Assembly (NCBI GenBank): GCA_021234155.1
Contig: JAJEKV010000159.1
Location: 765,971-829,970 of the forward strand
Reading direction: 5' to 3'
DNA: 64,000 bases
From: Isoetes taiwanensis
Taxonomy: Eukaryota; Streptophyta; Lycopodiopsida; Isoetales; Isoetaceae
A program made the translations under genes and the position numbers. This document shows positions 1 to 13,008 of the stretch, piece after piece (within the stretch, counting starts at the first letter, position 1; each line of letters begins with the position of its first letter). The notes beneath the pieces were generated by a model. That model saw nothing but the letters and a program-made list of their open reading frames with translations, was not told where the DNA came from and did no database searches.

Positions 1-1180
1 TTGTTGCTATTCGAGTTACGGCATTTTATTATTGCAAACCCATGCGATTCCCTGCGTCTTGGACTTGTCAAATACTTGCAATATGCCACCATACAAGCGT
101 TGCCAAATCATGGGCATGTTTGGTAAATGGAAAAGGTTAGATATCTCCTTGATGACGAATGGAAGTGGATGGTATTGGGGAACTTACTATTTTCTGATTA
201 GGTATCTATTTCAATTTATGCTTTGGTTTTGCATTTTCACGAGGTGAGTTAGCTTTGCATTAAACATTTCAGCCATTAGAAACATTTCAAAGCCATTCAC
301 GAGAACAGCAAAGTAGCAAGCATCTTGAGGATAATGAATAAAGAAAAGTGAAAATTGGGGGCGTATTAATCAAAACAATGAAATCAGAAATGCCAAATCA
401 TCTGAAATTAACTTTTTTCGATTTTTTTTGGATGTCGAATATTTTTAAACATCATTAAACTCTACATACTTAGGACTTCCGCGATAAAAAATTTCAAGCA
501 TTTTCCACCATAGAAAAATCCCAAATTAACAGATTGATTGATTGATTGATATGTCAAACACACCTCACACTCATTCAAGAATGCCCATACAGGGCAACTA
601 AAAGTATGGACCCATATCATCAAACCTTTTGGCCATTAATTGTTTTTTGCTGTTACCAAATTTTTAGTTTTTGTTTTTTGAAGGATAAAAGAATTTTCCA
701 TTTATAGGTAAACTTATTACCGCGACTAACTTATAGCGAGGATAGACAATCTCATTTCAAGTTTGAGGGATAGCTACAAAGCCTTTAGGAATGAATGTAG
801 ATGAATGAATTTAGATACATTTTCGATGTGCCATGTGAAGGTGTGGTAGGGCGGAAAGACGATGGGTCACAAAGCCATCTTTGGATTCCGGTTCAGACAC
901 CCTGCCGCTTGACATGTTCTTCGACATGGAAACCATCTCCGGAAGGGACTGGTTTCTACCGGGGACCTCCCCTCTTGATTATTAGTAGAGGAGCTCTGCA
1001 GGTGAGGGCAGCCGTACACCAAAGAAATGGTGATTAATGGGGAAGCAACAATTATTAGATCGATAGTGTGTTCAGCGGGCTATGTCTAGATAATTTTGAA
1101 AGAGCATATAAATTACCACTAACATTAGCATTATCTTGCTCTTATCCTTGGTAGCCTTTTAATATTTGGTTATTGTGTGT
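1..1180. other. Non-genic, AT-rich flank
   Basis: No gene recognised. There is a short GATT microsatellite near 533-549 and an open stretch at 801-1037 without recognisable protein features. The sequence is otherwise unique-looking AT-rich DNA. Confidence 0.5.
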
Positions 1181-1184
1181 TTGG

Positions 1185-1312
1185 TGATGGGAACTGAGTC
1201 CCGGGTTTTAGGTATGGTACGTTGCCACTTTTACGTAATGCCATCCATAACGGATTGGGTTCAGGTGGGCGTAGAATTAAATGCTATGCTATGCTATCTT
1301 ATCTTGCTCGCT
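1185..1312 (+). mobile_element. SINE- or LINE-3'-end-like element with pentanucleotide tail
   Basis: Starts GGTGATGGGAACTGAGTCCC, passes a CCATAACGGATTGGGTTCAG segment and ends in a tail of GCTAT then CTTAT repeats. The same order (GGTGATGGGGCCTAGTCCC, CCATAACCC, AAATT, then a TCTTA tail) is seen on the minus strand at 59,850-60,003. This suggests copies of one short retroelement family. Alignment was by eye. Confidence 0.45.
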
Positions 1313-1539
1313 GCTATGCTTAAGGTGGTAGCTTGATGAAGGAAGTCTCCCAAACAAGGAAACATCACTGACCACACTTGAACTTTCGAAACTTTCTCTA
1401 TGAGCATGCGGTGGCTTTATTGTGGGTATACTTCTCTCTTGCCTAGAGTGAAAAGTGCAGCCCTTTTTCCATATGACCCAATGCCCATGATGCGACAATA
1501 TGAAAAGTTTTGAGGCGGCCATTCTTGGATATTATCTAC

Positions 1540-3600
1540 CTAGAAGGAGATGGTTGAGTTCCACGGTGTATTGTTGAACATATCCATGCACCCGCGACCA
1601 CCACAACTTCTTGAGATGGGTGCGCTCTGCTAAGCTGTGTTCCATAGACTCTTCATCCATCTTGCACAATGGACGCCGAGAGGAACTCACGTCGACTTTG
1701 AATTTGGTTTTATAGGAACCCTATGAATTACTTGCCATAAAAAAGAATTCATAGGGAGAGAAGTTTTATCGCACACCCTCAAATTTCCTTCAAGCGTGAG
1801 TCGATGACTTGCACGGTAGTGATAAAAGTACTTGCTTTTGTCTTCAAATGTATATGTTGATTTCACAAATGACCCAGCACGCAAAGATTGATCGAGAACC
1901 CAGGTTTTCTTACTTCGTTACTATTTATGTGGTTTGGAAGACTGCTGATACATTCCCACATTGTTTGTCACCGCCACCACCACCGTTATTAATTTACGCG
2001 AATACCGTATGCGATTGCCCGACCTTCATACCACATTGCGCGAACCAATGCCCGCGAGCTGAATGCATCTTCTCACCGCGATGATAAAAGGGCGAAGAGA
2101 CCGACAGGCAGTTGAATCCACACCATCGCCGTTGAGTAGTATAGCATTATTCAATGTGAAAACTTTCACGTCCCGATGATGAGGTATTCAAAACGGTGGA
2201 GCCACCGAGCTTGGTTTCAATCGCCAAATAGAGACCATGGAAGGAGCTTTGTCTCGGATGCACAGCATGTGATGCCGAGGGCGGCAGGTTTGGTGACTTC
2301 GTTTCTCCTCCTATTCCACAGATTTGGCTACTAAGGTATTTTTGCTGTGGGGCTAAGTCAATCATGCCTATTCTCTTTTACATTTCCACTATGCTATTTT
2401 CACTGGTATGCCTTCCGGTTTAGCTGCCGCTTCTTCCTTTTACTTTCTCACGGTGGGCTGAGGAGGGCATAGATGGCGTCTTTGCCACGACGTAACCTGC
2501 TACCTATCTTGACGCCGGTGACCTGGTGAGATGCTTACGTATTCATCATCTCATCCCGGCACTTTTGTTGGTGTTACTTTATTCGCGGGATTCCAAGGAA
2601 GGTTAAGTACTAGCCGACTTGCTTATATGATTTTCGAGTATAAACACACGGCGGGATTATTGGTCCTAAATTATTCTTGTAGAACATTTCTTCGATTGAT
2701 GGGAACATCTAAGGGCTGCGGGAAAATTGTACAGCAATGCGGCATTCTTTGAATTGCTCTCCTACCTTTACTAGAAACAAAAAGGAGTCATCATCTGGCA
2801 TTATTGATTGCATGTAACGAGATCATCCCATTTGAAGACCTTCTACTAGACCATCCCTGAGGCGCAGCCCAGGGAAATGGTTTTGTGAAAAACACGTATG
2901 TTAAATAAAATGGGCTGAGTGGGCATCCACGTCTAATGCCTCTTCGATGTGAATATAGGAGGAGAGGAGACTCCCAGTTGAAGAAACCTTGAAGGCAGAT
3001 CTTGGTGGAGTAATCTCGAAAACAAATCCAGTAAAAATTTCCCGCAACCCAATTTTAACGGCATTTTATATATCCACCTGATACTATGTATGCCTTGACT
3101 TGAGTGGCAAGCTACTTTTCCCCTGTGTTTTATTACCCTCAAAAGCAGCTGCTATATTGTTAAGAATGTTCCTTCTTGAGAAAATGGCCTATTGATTGGG
3201 GGAATGATTTCTGAAGTAGAGGGGCTTTTTATTTTCTCTCATACCATTATTATCTTATAGCGAAAGCAATGATGGGTCTCCAGTCATTGATAGTACGTGG
3301 GTCTTTCACTTTGGAAACGATACCTCAATTTCCGTTTTTGAATCAAAGGCAACTCTATGAATTGAATTGAATATGAATAACAAATAACCGAACATTTGCT
3401 TTGCAACGGTGCCTTGTTTTCAGCTGATTTGCTGGAACAAGACCGCCTTCCTGTAAACTGGCAACGCATTTGCCATCATCCCATTTTGTATGACAAACAT
3501 CTTCATGATGGGACTTCACCCAATCGGCTCTACTGAGGTGGCACAAAGCGCCACCTTTTCTCAGCTGCAACAATGCGTGAGAATGGGTATGCCCCATTCT
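1540..3600 (-). pseudogene. LINE (L1-like) ORF2 relic: reverse transcriptase plus zf-RVT
   Basis: Decayed non-LTR retrotransposon reverse transcriptase read on the minus strand across several frames. From its N-terminal side: a segment like the usual 'NWRPI..YKII' block (DWRPIIAFAIR, about 3,235-3,290); the RT motif RGIRRGCPLSP (about 2,905-2,950); a decayed FADD box reading MPDDDSFLFL (about 2,775-2,805); and a zf-RVT region with FLWQVIHRV (about 1,705-1,740) and PLCKMDEESMEHS (about 1,640-1,680). In the zinc knuckle the first Cys of CxxC is Arg and the HxxxxC Cys is lost. The endonuclease domain was not found. Stops and frameshifts throughout make this a dead copy. Order and spacing fit the L1-type plant LINE family; the exact clade is uncertain. 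Confidence 0.82.
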
Positions 3601-3699
3601 TAAAGTTGTTGAGAGTTCAGTGTATTTAGTTGGTCCTGATGAGTTGTTCTAACGAGTAGCTTCAACTGGTGGTATTTGTAAAATGCCTCTGATGGATCA

Positions 3700-6484
3700 G
3701 TATGGGGTTGTGTAATCCCAATTGCACAGAAGGTGTGATGATGTGAAACAAGGTTTACTCAGGCTTTGAAGCTGGTTTGGAGTGATCTAGCTTTAGCACT
3801 GTGGCATGAGGGGCCTGGGAAACTGGTGGATGCGCCTAGAAGATCCAAATAGCTTAAAGAGGAAAACTTCAGTCTTCTGGACTATGTAAGTGGTCCACTT
3901 TCTGTTGATAGCTCAACATTAGCACGATTATACGGAAACAAAACATCTAGCCTATGCCAAGGACATATATGCAAATGTTTGCACCAGTGCGCCTCAAGCT
4001 CATGGTAATGTTGAATCACATTGTGGCAATGTTTGTTGTTGACTCGCGGGGCGCGTACTCGAGGCTTTCAATTTTTGAACCGAAATGAACGTTTAGGCGG
4101 GCCTATAGCATACTGGAGTTGCTGTTGAATGTGGACAGCCACAGCGTACTCTGTAACATATCATGAAATGGAGGAAGCGCTAATTTGTCATCCTACAAGT
4201 TATACTCTTACTGCATTACTGAGAGCATGTTCTAGACTAAAAACGTAATGACAAAAAGGTTGGCAAATTCATCTTGATATTAAAACGAAAGGAACGAGCA
4301 AGACTTTTGAACGTGCTCTGGTTGATATGTAATGCCAAATGGTTCTCTTCAGAGGGAGCCTGAAAAGCCTTAGCCAATCTTGCAGCTCGAAATGTTGGCA
4401 TCATGGACCACATTAATAGCAGGAGAAATGCGGACCATGAATTTTTATTGGCTGGTGTTGAATGTCAGATAAAAAGAATGTGTGATTGAAAATGCGCAAT
4501 CACATTTGTCTCTGTTTGAAAGGTTGTGCGCAGGAATAGAACCATAGTTGAGATCCGAAAAATACAATACTGAAATTACAAACAGGACTGGAAAAGAGAT
4601 CATTTTATTGCTAACGGTTTAGTAGATATGTATGCCAAATGTGGTTCACCAGAAACTGGGGTGTCTTTGACAGTTCTGCTGGTCGGGATGTTTTGGTTAG
4701 TCGCGTAATTTGGGGATATTAGCGATGAGGATTTGGTCAGGAGGCACTGGAGTAAGTGCAACTAGGAGGGCCAGTCTGCCAGATGCTATCATGTTCTTGT
4801 GCATTATTGAGCTTGCAGCAGCATTGGTATACAGAGAGCACGAAGCGCACTTTTATATCACAAGCAGGTCATGAAAGAGGATGCATTTTGTGGGCAGTGC
4901 TCTCATTGAAGCATGTATGCTAAATGTGGCTCAATGATTGAGGCACAAAATGTCTTTGATAGGTTGCCTGATCGTGATGCTGTGTCTTGGACTACTCATT
5001 TCAGGATACATCGAAAATGAACTTTACTTTGAAGCTCTCAAACATTTTTGGTGGATGGAACTTGATGATGATGTGCCTCCAGATGCTGCGACATGTTTGT
5101 TGCTTGAAAGCTTGCTGCACCCTAGGAGGGATTAGAGAATGGCCGTGCAATACATTCTCAGATTGCACAAAAAGCCCTGGGCAGAGATCCCTTGGAAATG
5201 CTTTGGTGTCCCATGTATGCAAAGTGTGGGGCACTTGCAGGAGATACTTGGGAGGTCTTTGAAGATACCTGTTGAGATGTTGTTTCCTGGAGTACAATAA
5301 TTGCAGGATATGCTGAAAATGGACCAAGGTCTTGAAGCAGTGAAATGTTTTGATCGAGAATGCTTGAGGTATTTCCTGTTACTGCAATTGCCTGTAAAGG
5401 CTTTGTGGGAGCATTGGAGCCATAAAGAGAAGGGAAGAAATCCCACATTGCCTCTAGACAAAATGGAGAAGATATATCTGTTGGCAATACTGGTTGACAT
5501 GTGTATGCCCCAAATGGCTTTCTTACAGAGTGGAGTGAAGCACAACGATTGCAATTTCGAGAGATGTCATATCATGAATTCAAATGATAAAGGTTATGGC
5601 ATAAATCATGAGGGGAACCTGGCTGCGTTGCTTTTGATGGTATGCAGAACAAGGCATAGGTCCGGATGCTGTTACATTACCTGCGCGCTACTTACTGCAT
5701 GCAACCGGGCCAGCAACTGTGTTGAAGGGCGCAGAATATTTTTAAAGATATATATGAAAGATAAGTATGCCATTGCACCGACTTTGGATCATTATACCTG
5801 TATGGTTGATCTTCTTGCACGATCAGGTTTATCCATATGAGGCAGAAAAATTGGTCAATACAGCACCATGTCCTCAATGAAGAGACATGGACAGCATTAC
5901 TCAGTGCATGTAAGACTTATGGGGACCTGGGAACTAACAATAAAATGTTTCAGCAGCTAGTGGAGCACAAATCAGAAAATGCTGCATCATATGTCACAAT
6001 GGCAAATATCTATGCAAGTGCGAGTAAGTGGGAGCATGCAAGCAGAATTGAAGAACTAAGGAAACGTGCAGGTGCTAGGAAAAAGGTTGCCAGGGCTCTA
6101 ATAGAGATAGAGAATGATGTACATGAGTTTGTGGTGGGCGAAAACCAAAGTATAGATACATTGGCAACTTTAAAAACTCTTTGCGCCAACCTGAAAGTGC
6201 AAGGTTATGTGCCAAATTTGGATTTTTTTGTCAAATCAATGCCGGACAAGGAGAAAGAGGCAGCATTATGTGGGCATGCAGAAAGATTAGCAATAGCTTT
6301 TGGTATGCTCCACATGCCACAAGGACAAGCACTGCATGTAACGAAAAATCTGAGAATGTGCAATGACTGTCACAATGCAACGAAACTTATTTCCAGGATT
6401 GGAAGGCGTGAAATAATTCTGCGAGAAAGCAACTGGGTGCATCATTTTGAAAATGGTTTATGTTCTTGTGGGGATATGTGGTGA
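3700..6484 (+). pseudogene. PPR-E-DYW protein gene, PPR tract shredded, C-terminal domain open
   Basis: PPR proteins of this class bind organelle RNA and edit C to U through the DYW deaminase domain. PPR signatures recur in all three frames: DMYAKCGS (about 4,627-4,655), [19 protein letters not shown] (about 4,913-4,970) and LDHYTCMVDLLARSG (about 5,785-5,830). From 5,837 to 6,484 one frame stays open: E/E+ motifs (residues 1-105 of this frame) then DYW. The zinc ligands are present: HAE at 147-149, CNDCH at 175-179, HH at 202-203 and CSC at 209-211. The protein ends CGDMW instead of CGDYW, and the PG box reads RKKVARALIE with the PG lost. At least six frame changes separate the PPR motifs. 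No start codon can be chosen; the 5' limit is approximate. Confidence 0.88.
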
Positions 6485-8980
6485 TATGATTTAATACGTG
6501 TTGAACAGCCATGGTAAAAATGCACAGGCATGATATGCATGATGAAAAAACCTTCCTCTTTTTAGTGGAAAAAGGGCCTTCCAGGACCTGAGGTACGATG
6601 ACATCTTCTTGTCAGGAGACATTTGAAATTTGTGAACTGGCATAGTAGATGTGTAAGATGGAATTGACTGCCTAGTATATGGTTGATTTCGCAGTAAGGA
6701 TAAGAATGCATGATACATATATCACAGCCAAAGAAGCAATAAGCATATGAACTCAGATGCATGCCACAATGAAAGAAGCAATAAGCAAGCCTGACTTCGA
6801 ATGCGCAGCACTTCACATTGAAGGAGTCTAATTATGTTTCCTCAATGGGCCTTGTGTACTGTAAGATTTTGTTGTTGTTGTGTTTTTTTCTTTTTCTTAT
6901 TTACTTTGTGCTTATATTGAAATAAGTAATCCAAATTTGTAGGTTTGAGACAATCTGGTTGATGAACTTAAGACCGTATACGGAGACCAAAGAGGCCTGC
7001 TTTCACCGGAGATTGGGTGTTGTTGAAGACCTTCCATGATTGAACTGAGTTAGTCCTTTTATTTCTGGTTTTTTTTGTAGTATCGGAGCATATAGTAAAG
7101 ATAGCACCACATGCAATATTGGAAGGAGATATAACTAGATTTTAGCTCAAATTAGAGATTTAAGCTCAGAAAGCAAAGTTCAGGAATGGACCTACGAAAA
7201 CCAAATTTGAAAAGAATGGAAATGAAAGAATATATTCACAATCTCTACAGACCTTGCAGTTTAGGTGGCGGAAGGTGTAGTCTGAAAGGCTGTCACGAGC
7301 TTAATGAGCTTAGATAAGAGTGAAAATAGGAAGTGTAACTAAGATGTTTATGCAAAACCCATAATTGCAAGTTTGATTTAAGCATACAAGAACATAAATA
7401 CTATGTCATAGGGCATATGCTACAAACAGAAATCAGATGGGTGTGCTACAAGTGCTGCTTTACTTTAGAAGACATAAATATTAAAGAATGACCTTGAGTA
7501 ATCTTAATCTAGGATTTACAGAGCTGTATCTAGCAAAACAGATGCTGGCTTGTGGAAAATTTACCACATATCCTAGTAACGCACACTTATCATGAGTAAA
7601 ATCAACTGCAGCCCTATGCAATGTTGCAGCAAAAGGTAACATTTAAGGATGTTTTTGTTAACTTTACAAATGTGTTATTGCACAATTGCTTTAGTAATAT
7701 TAGTGAAATCTTTGTTTTACAATAAAAAAAACTATCAGTGTAGAAGCATACTCTCAGCTAAGTTTCTATATGTTCATCAACCCATAGGAAGTGGGCTGAC
7801 CAAGAGGAATGTGGATATAATTATGCAGAGTAGCACTTACACAAAAAGCTGTAATAATTTCTCTAGCTTTTATCATTGGAATTGTTGTTTAACATGCTGT
7901 TCATTGTTCCTTCATGGAAATAAAACAGCTCAACATTTACACAGCTAGGGGTGCCAGGTAACCCATGCAAGAAATGTCAGGAAAACAGAAGCTGTAAAAA
8001 AAAATGCAGTGGCTAGGGGCATATGGAAGCTAAGTTCATGAGAGATAGAAGTCGTTGAAGTAAAAGGATAAGCATGGGCTCCAGACATGATAACAAGGAG
8101 ACAACTATCAGAAAGTTGTTTTATGTCTTCTTTTTATTTAAAGTAGTTGGTGTCTTTCAGAATATTTGCCACACATTTATGATATACTGATGATAAACTT
8201 TTGTGCCTTCCGTAGTATCAAATCTATATTGCAACTAAGAGCATTAATTACTAAAGAGACTTTCTAAGAAGAAACGATCATTGGAAAACAATTGGATATT
8301 TCCTCAAACCCCTTCAAGGGGTTTCTTTAAATGTAAAGGACATCTATCTTGATGTTATATAATAAACCGTGTCTTCTCATCTGGATTGTGAGAATGCCAT
8401 TGTTCCATTCAATGCTTTATTATGGTTTTGCACTTCGGTGCTTTACATTTTGTGCCGATGTTTCACTCAGAAATACTCTACTCAGAAATGCTCTAAGTTC
8501 GTTGTAACCTTTTTTTTATTTATCAGTTAGATTTGATTCGAATTATCTCTTTGATACCATGCTAAACTTTACGAGTAGGCTTTAGATCATTAGATAGATA
8601 TTGTATTGGAATATTACATGTAAGTGCAAAGATGTAAGAAAATTGTCTGAAGTGCTATTATATGACATTTGATGTAAGGGTGCTAGATTTTGGTAATACA
8701 AAATCGTAGGTGTAGGAGGGGAACCAAGGTAGCTTCGGATGAATTAAACATAACACAATGCAGGCTATTTAATGTCTGCATGCAATGTCTGCATGCATGC
8801 ATGGAACAACCACAATTGGTGTAGTTCTAAACATCCTCAAGGAGATTGAACCAGCATATTCTCATTTGGTTTTGCTCATAATATAGTGCCATTTTTTATG
8901 TTTAATTGAGGCAAAATTCTTCTTCATATAGGTTTTGTTGCATAGCTTCGTATGCTATGTGGAATAATCGCTATAAACCA
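6485..8980. other. Long intergenic stretch
   Basis: AT-rich DNA 3' of the PPR relic. I see no protein family, RNA gene or clear repeat apart from small TGCATGCA runs near 8,775-8,805. Short open frames such as 7,649-7,948 have no recognisable features. Confidence 0.5.
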
Positions 8981-8984
8981 AAGC

Positions 8985-9300
8985 TTTAAGATTGGTCCTA
9001 CCAGACACACTTGTTTGGGGTGTTGGTTGAGCCAGTTCTTTTATACAACATGGAAGTGTGTGGTCATGTGATATCACTTGCCACATGAGATGGTCTAGCG
9101 CGTATATAGAAGGCCTTCTTGACTCGGGCTTTTGGAGTTAAGTCCACAGTCCTATATCCAATTCTTCTGCAAGAGATCTCTTCAATGTACTGGTATAGAA
9201 AGTGATAGTGAACATGGGAGGCACTCGACTTCCAAGCCTTACATACACAATGGTCATGGGTCCATATTGTCTTAAAGTTTCTTTTGCCTTCAGCTGGCAC
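8985..9300 (+). pseudogene. LINE ORF2 C-terminal fragment
   Basis: Read on the plus strand, the segment gives VLLYNMEVCGHVISLAT, then a stop, then KAFLTRAFGVKSTVLYPILL. This matches the block following the RT domain in plant LINEs (family pattern LLYGVEVWG..ISxxTW...QKxFL..LGVKxxxPYxxLLxE). The same block recurs at 49,350-50,095 with matching nucleotide runs, for example AAGCCTTCTTGA and GTCCATAGTC against GTCCACAGTC. It is a truncated, stop-containing fragment with no full ORF nearby. Confidence 0.7.
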
Positions 9301-9694
9301 CAAAACAACTGTTAGACGTCATAAAATGAAAGAATGTAAGGCAAGTAAGAATACCTTCCATATTAGTAGATTTCTTGAGTAAAGCAATAATATTAGTGAT
9401 ACAAATTGAAGAAAATTCGAGAATACTATTGGTTATAAACTCGGCCTTTTCATTGAATGGTAGGAATAACTTAGGAACCTTATTGAGAAGACAAAATACA
9501 TGGAAAAATTTCCCTGAACCACTCTACCTCTGAAAGGGCTATAGAATAAGGCGATATCATTGGCTTTCAATCTACACTGAATCTCACAGATCCAGCCTCC
9601 GACCAACTAGCTAAGAACTCTGGCTATGGCTTAAAGATAAATTATAAACATGGATCTTGATCAACCTTCCTTTAATCGCTGCGACGCTTCCAAT

Positions 9695-11190
9695 CTAGTA
9701 ATTGATATACGGTAATTGTGAGATACTAAAGATAAAGGCTGTGATCCACCCCTTCTCCTCTTCTATGCACCTCCTTACCATCTGACCAACCCTCACATGA
9801 CGAACCCTCCTGGGAGGACCAAGTGGAGGGGCCACCACGAAAATAGCCCAGACCAGATGACAAAGACAAAGGAGAAGCCTCTTCTGTGAGGAGGGAGGCA
9901 CGAGCAAAGGCCCAATCAACCAGGTCATCCCGGCAAGCAGTTGATTCTTTCGCCAGATTCGGTGGCAAACCGAGCCTTGTTGGATGCCTTGGTAACTAAG
10001 TGAGTAGATGGCAACGCTCCCCAGAGTGCGGGCACGATAGAAGATACAATCCTCGCTATCTCGAGTGCTCAGAAGATAGTTGGCAAAGGAGAAACAACAG
10101 TTCGAGGAGCTGGAGACACTTTGCAGTAGATGGAATAGCATCATGGCGCACTTACGTGACAAGATAAATATAATCTCCCGCTGACACGAAACCCAGGCTC
10201 ACATCGCCACCATAGAAGCCATGACAGACCGAACCCGGCATATTCTGAAGTAGGAAATGACGGCAAACATCTTCCACCCCTTTAATCCACCCGGTACGAG
10301 GAAACGCCACCATGATATGAACCATTCAGGCCTTTCAAGAAAAGCGATCCTGATTCGAGCCCTTGAGTAGGGTGCAGCGGAGAAGAACCTTGTGTTGGAC
10401 ATCACTTGCGAACCTCGAAACGCGACCAGCGGTTCCAGTGCAATTACAGAAGATGCGGGCAGCGAGTAAGTCTGGCAAGGCAAGGGCCTCCACCGAGCTC
10501 ATGGCGATTAGGTAGTGTCTACATGGTATTAGGTGAGCTTCGGCTCGAGGCGAGGAGGCCACGACAATTACGTCCAAAAGCTTGCGACATCGATCAAGGT
10601 ACCCGTGCTACACCATCAAACGCCCAATACCACCCTTGTCTGATACGTGCCATGGCGGCCTGCCCCTCTTGTGGCGGGTAGCATGATCCTTCTCGAGGAA
10701 GCTCGAGCCGGGAGGCGTAGGGCCACAATGCACGTTGGTCTTGTGACTGTGAGAGGAGATATGAGGAGAACCTCATCTGAGCCCGAACCACAGTCTTTGC
10801 TCAAATGATGCTCTATATTCCCATACACATTTGCAAGCCATGCATAGAGCCCATCCTCTTGGCCCCTAGGTAGACTATTACGGTCCAAAGATGCAAGGCG
10901 GCGGACATCACCTTTCGGGGAGAGAGGCTTAGCTGGTACGCCACAGCGTTGGCCAGAGATCGGTGCTTGCTACGGCAAAAGAGATTGCGAGGCGCAGTTG
11001 ACAAGATCAAGAGCATCGAGATAGGGAAGGCTGGAACTCATTGGAACAAGATGCAAATCTTTCATCCCGTAAATGTGCGCAGAATTGCATCTCAGCTTCT
11101 TTGCCGCCGCAAAGTGCACACCACGCTGATTGCCTGCTACTACTGCACGCATCGCATCGCCTCCTATGCTGCGATTCTTAGCTTCTAACT
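9695..11190 (-). other. GC-rich coding-like stretch, unidentified
   Basis: Base composition rises sharply against the AT-rich flanks and open frames appear on both strands. Minus-strand segments that look protein-like include 9,726-9,968, 10,199-10,483 and 10,335-10,577, the last carrying IFCNCTGTAGRVSRFASDV. No frame runs the whole length and no known motif was recognised. It may be a decayed transposon ORF or captured gene fragment. The strand assignment is a guess from the better-looking minus-strand residues. Confidence 0.3.
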
Positions 11191-11199
11191 TGACACATA

Positions 11200-12720
11200 A
11201 GTTGTAGCATACGTATGGTCTCCTCGGGTGTCGGGGCCCATGGCGAGGAAGAGATAGTCTCCTTTCGATTCTTTCTTAATTATGGACCTTATCTTTCATG
11301 AAAACATATGGGGCATGTAGGGCATATGCTACCTAACTTGCCAAACCCGGCCTTCTCATCTTGATGAATGCCTTTGGAAATAGGGGACATGGAGGGCGCT
11401 GCTCTTAGAACAACCTTAGCTACTGATCAGGATCTTTGTGGAGGATGGCCCTGTCGGTGCTTATGGGTCTTGTCTGACACTAAAGTGGCTTCCCTCTCTT
11501 TGTGGCATCCTACTACTTCCATATGTCGAGGCAACTTCTAGCATACCCTTTCGGATGTGGATGGTACGGACATCTAGCAACAAAGGTAGGCTGAGTAAGT
11601 CGTGCTTGTCGAGGAGAGTTCAATGCCAGAGCGCGAACAACCCATGAGATTTACGGTCCGGTGGCGATGCATTTGCAGCTTTGCATCTCCCGATATTCAA
11701 ATATCCTTTTTTATTTTGTAGCTTTGCAGAATGCAGTGCATATAATGTGTTGAGACAAGGATAGAGAATGCATTGTTTGGAATATATCACACATGTAGGG
11801 CTTTTGGAAACACAAATTAGCAAATTAAACTGCGTTATTATTTGTAATAGATTACAAAACATAAATCATATCTCTTACATCTCTTTTGCTTTATTGTTGG
11901 GGAATTTGATTGAAGGACTTGATAATGATATTTTAGGCAATATTAAATTTGGTGTTGTCTGATTTAGGGTATGGAAGTATCTTCTTGTACACCAGTCATG
12001 CTCGGGGTTGACAGAGTTCCATATTTTAAATACAAATGGAATTCTTTCTTTGGGATTTGTTCTTTGTTAAAATGGTACTCACGATAACTCCCATATGTAT
12101 TATAGAATTAGGCCCAGATTGTCATGCTTGGGTTTCTAAAGAGTATAAATTTCGTAGTAAGGAATAATTACAAGTCCAACCAGGATTCCGTATATGCTAG
12201 ATAAGGATGACTGAGAAGAATTGTTATATGAAATAATAACAAGTAAGAGTCTGTGCAACTGACTAAGGATGATCGAGAATAATTGTTGTACATTGGTATA
12301 GTCTATCCCTCATTGACGTGGGTTCTCTAGCAATGAGAATGATATTGCGATTTTAAGAGATTGACCAAATTAATTGATGTAAAGTATAACCATGGTTTGT
12401 AATTGTGATCACGATACCTTAGTATGTTGTTCTTATTTGGGAAAAATCATCTAAATGTTTTATATTTGATCCTCTATATGTGATAATTGGGAGTGTAGCC
12501 TCTCTAAAATTTATTCGAGTGGTCTATGGACCCCAAGCTATATAATTTCTCTCCCTCTCGAAATGCTTGTCCTCGAGCATATGGGACTTACATCACTTTC
12601 ATACATAGGGCATATCAATTCCCTTCCCTCTCGGATGCTCGGCGTCACTCACAAATATGATTGATTTAAGATCTTTTTCGTTGGTGAGTACTTACATCAT
12701 TTGCCTTAATGGATTACCAG
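11200..12720. other. Intergenic, nothing recognised
   Basis: AT-rich sequence with a weak internal similarity (GGACTTACATCA near 12,580 and ACTTACATCA near 12,690). The frame open at 11,768-11,962 has no recognisable features. Confidence 0.4.
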
Positions 12721-12773
12721 ATTGGGACACTCCCAGGGGAGACTTGTTCGAGGACCCAACAAATTAACTAGTG

Positions 12774-12857
12774 GGGGCTCGAGGAGACTTGAACTCGAGC
12801 CTCGACCTTGATATCATTTGATATGACACCTTAACTATTGTGCCACAACTAACTAGG
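12774..12857 (-). mobile_element. tRNA-derived SINE head
   Basis: On the minus strand the segment reads TGTGGCACAATAGTTAAGG (A-box-like, TGGCNNAGTGG type), and about 40 bases later CGAGTTCAAGTCTCC (B-box-like, GGTTCRANTCC type). Order and spacing fit an internal RNA polymerase III promoter. No intact cloverleaf is evident. A second reverse B-box-like string, GAGATTTGAACCTCA, lies at 12,875-12,889. Confidence 0.5.
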
Positions 12858-12989
12858 CAAAAGTGTCTAGACATTGAGATTTGAACCTCATACACTTAAT
12901 AATTGAAATTGGCCTCGCATTAATATGCTTGTGCTCTTGTTTGGGTCTCGTAGGCCAGTAGTCTCCGTGGAAGATAAAAACTTTATTCT

Positions 12990-13008
12990 ATTCTATTCTA
13001 TTCTATTT
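12990..13008 (+). repeat. TTCTA microsatellite
   Basis: About four tandem TTCTA units after AAAACTTTA. It resembles the pentanucleotide tails of short retroelements in this window; which element it belongs to is unclear. Confidence 0.7.

Noticed and set aside
5001-5554. Minus-strand frames of 108-140 codons
   Set aside because: They lie antisense to the PPR tract, whose motifs on the plus strand explain the open reading.
12774-12857. Functional tRNA gene
   Set aside because: A and B boxes are present but the stems do not form a clear cloverleaf; a SINE head is more likely.
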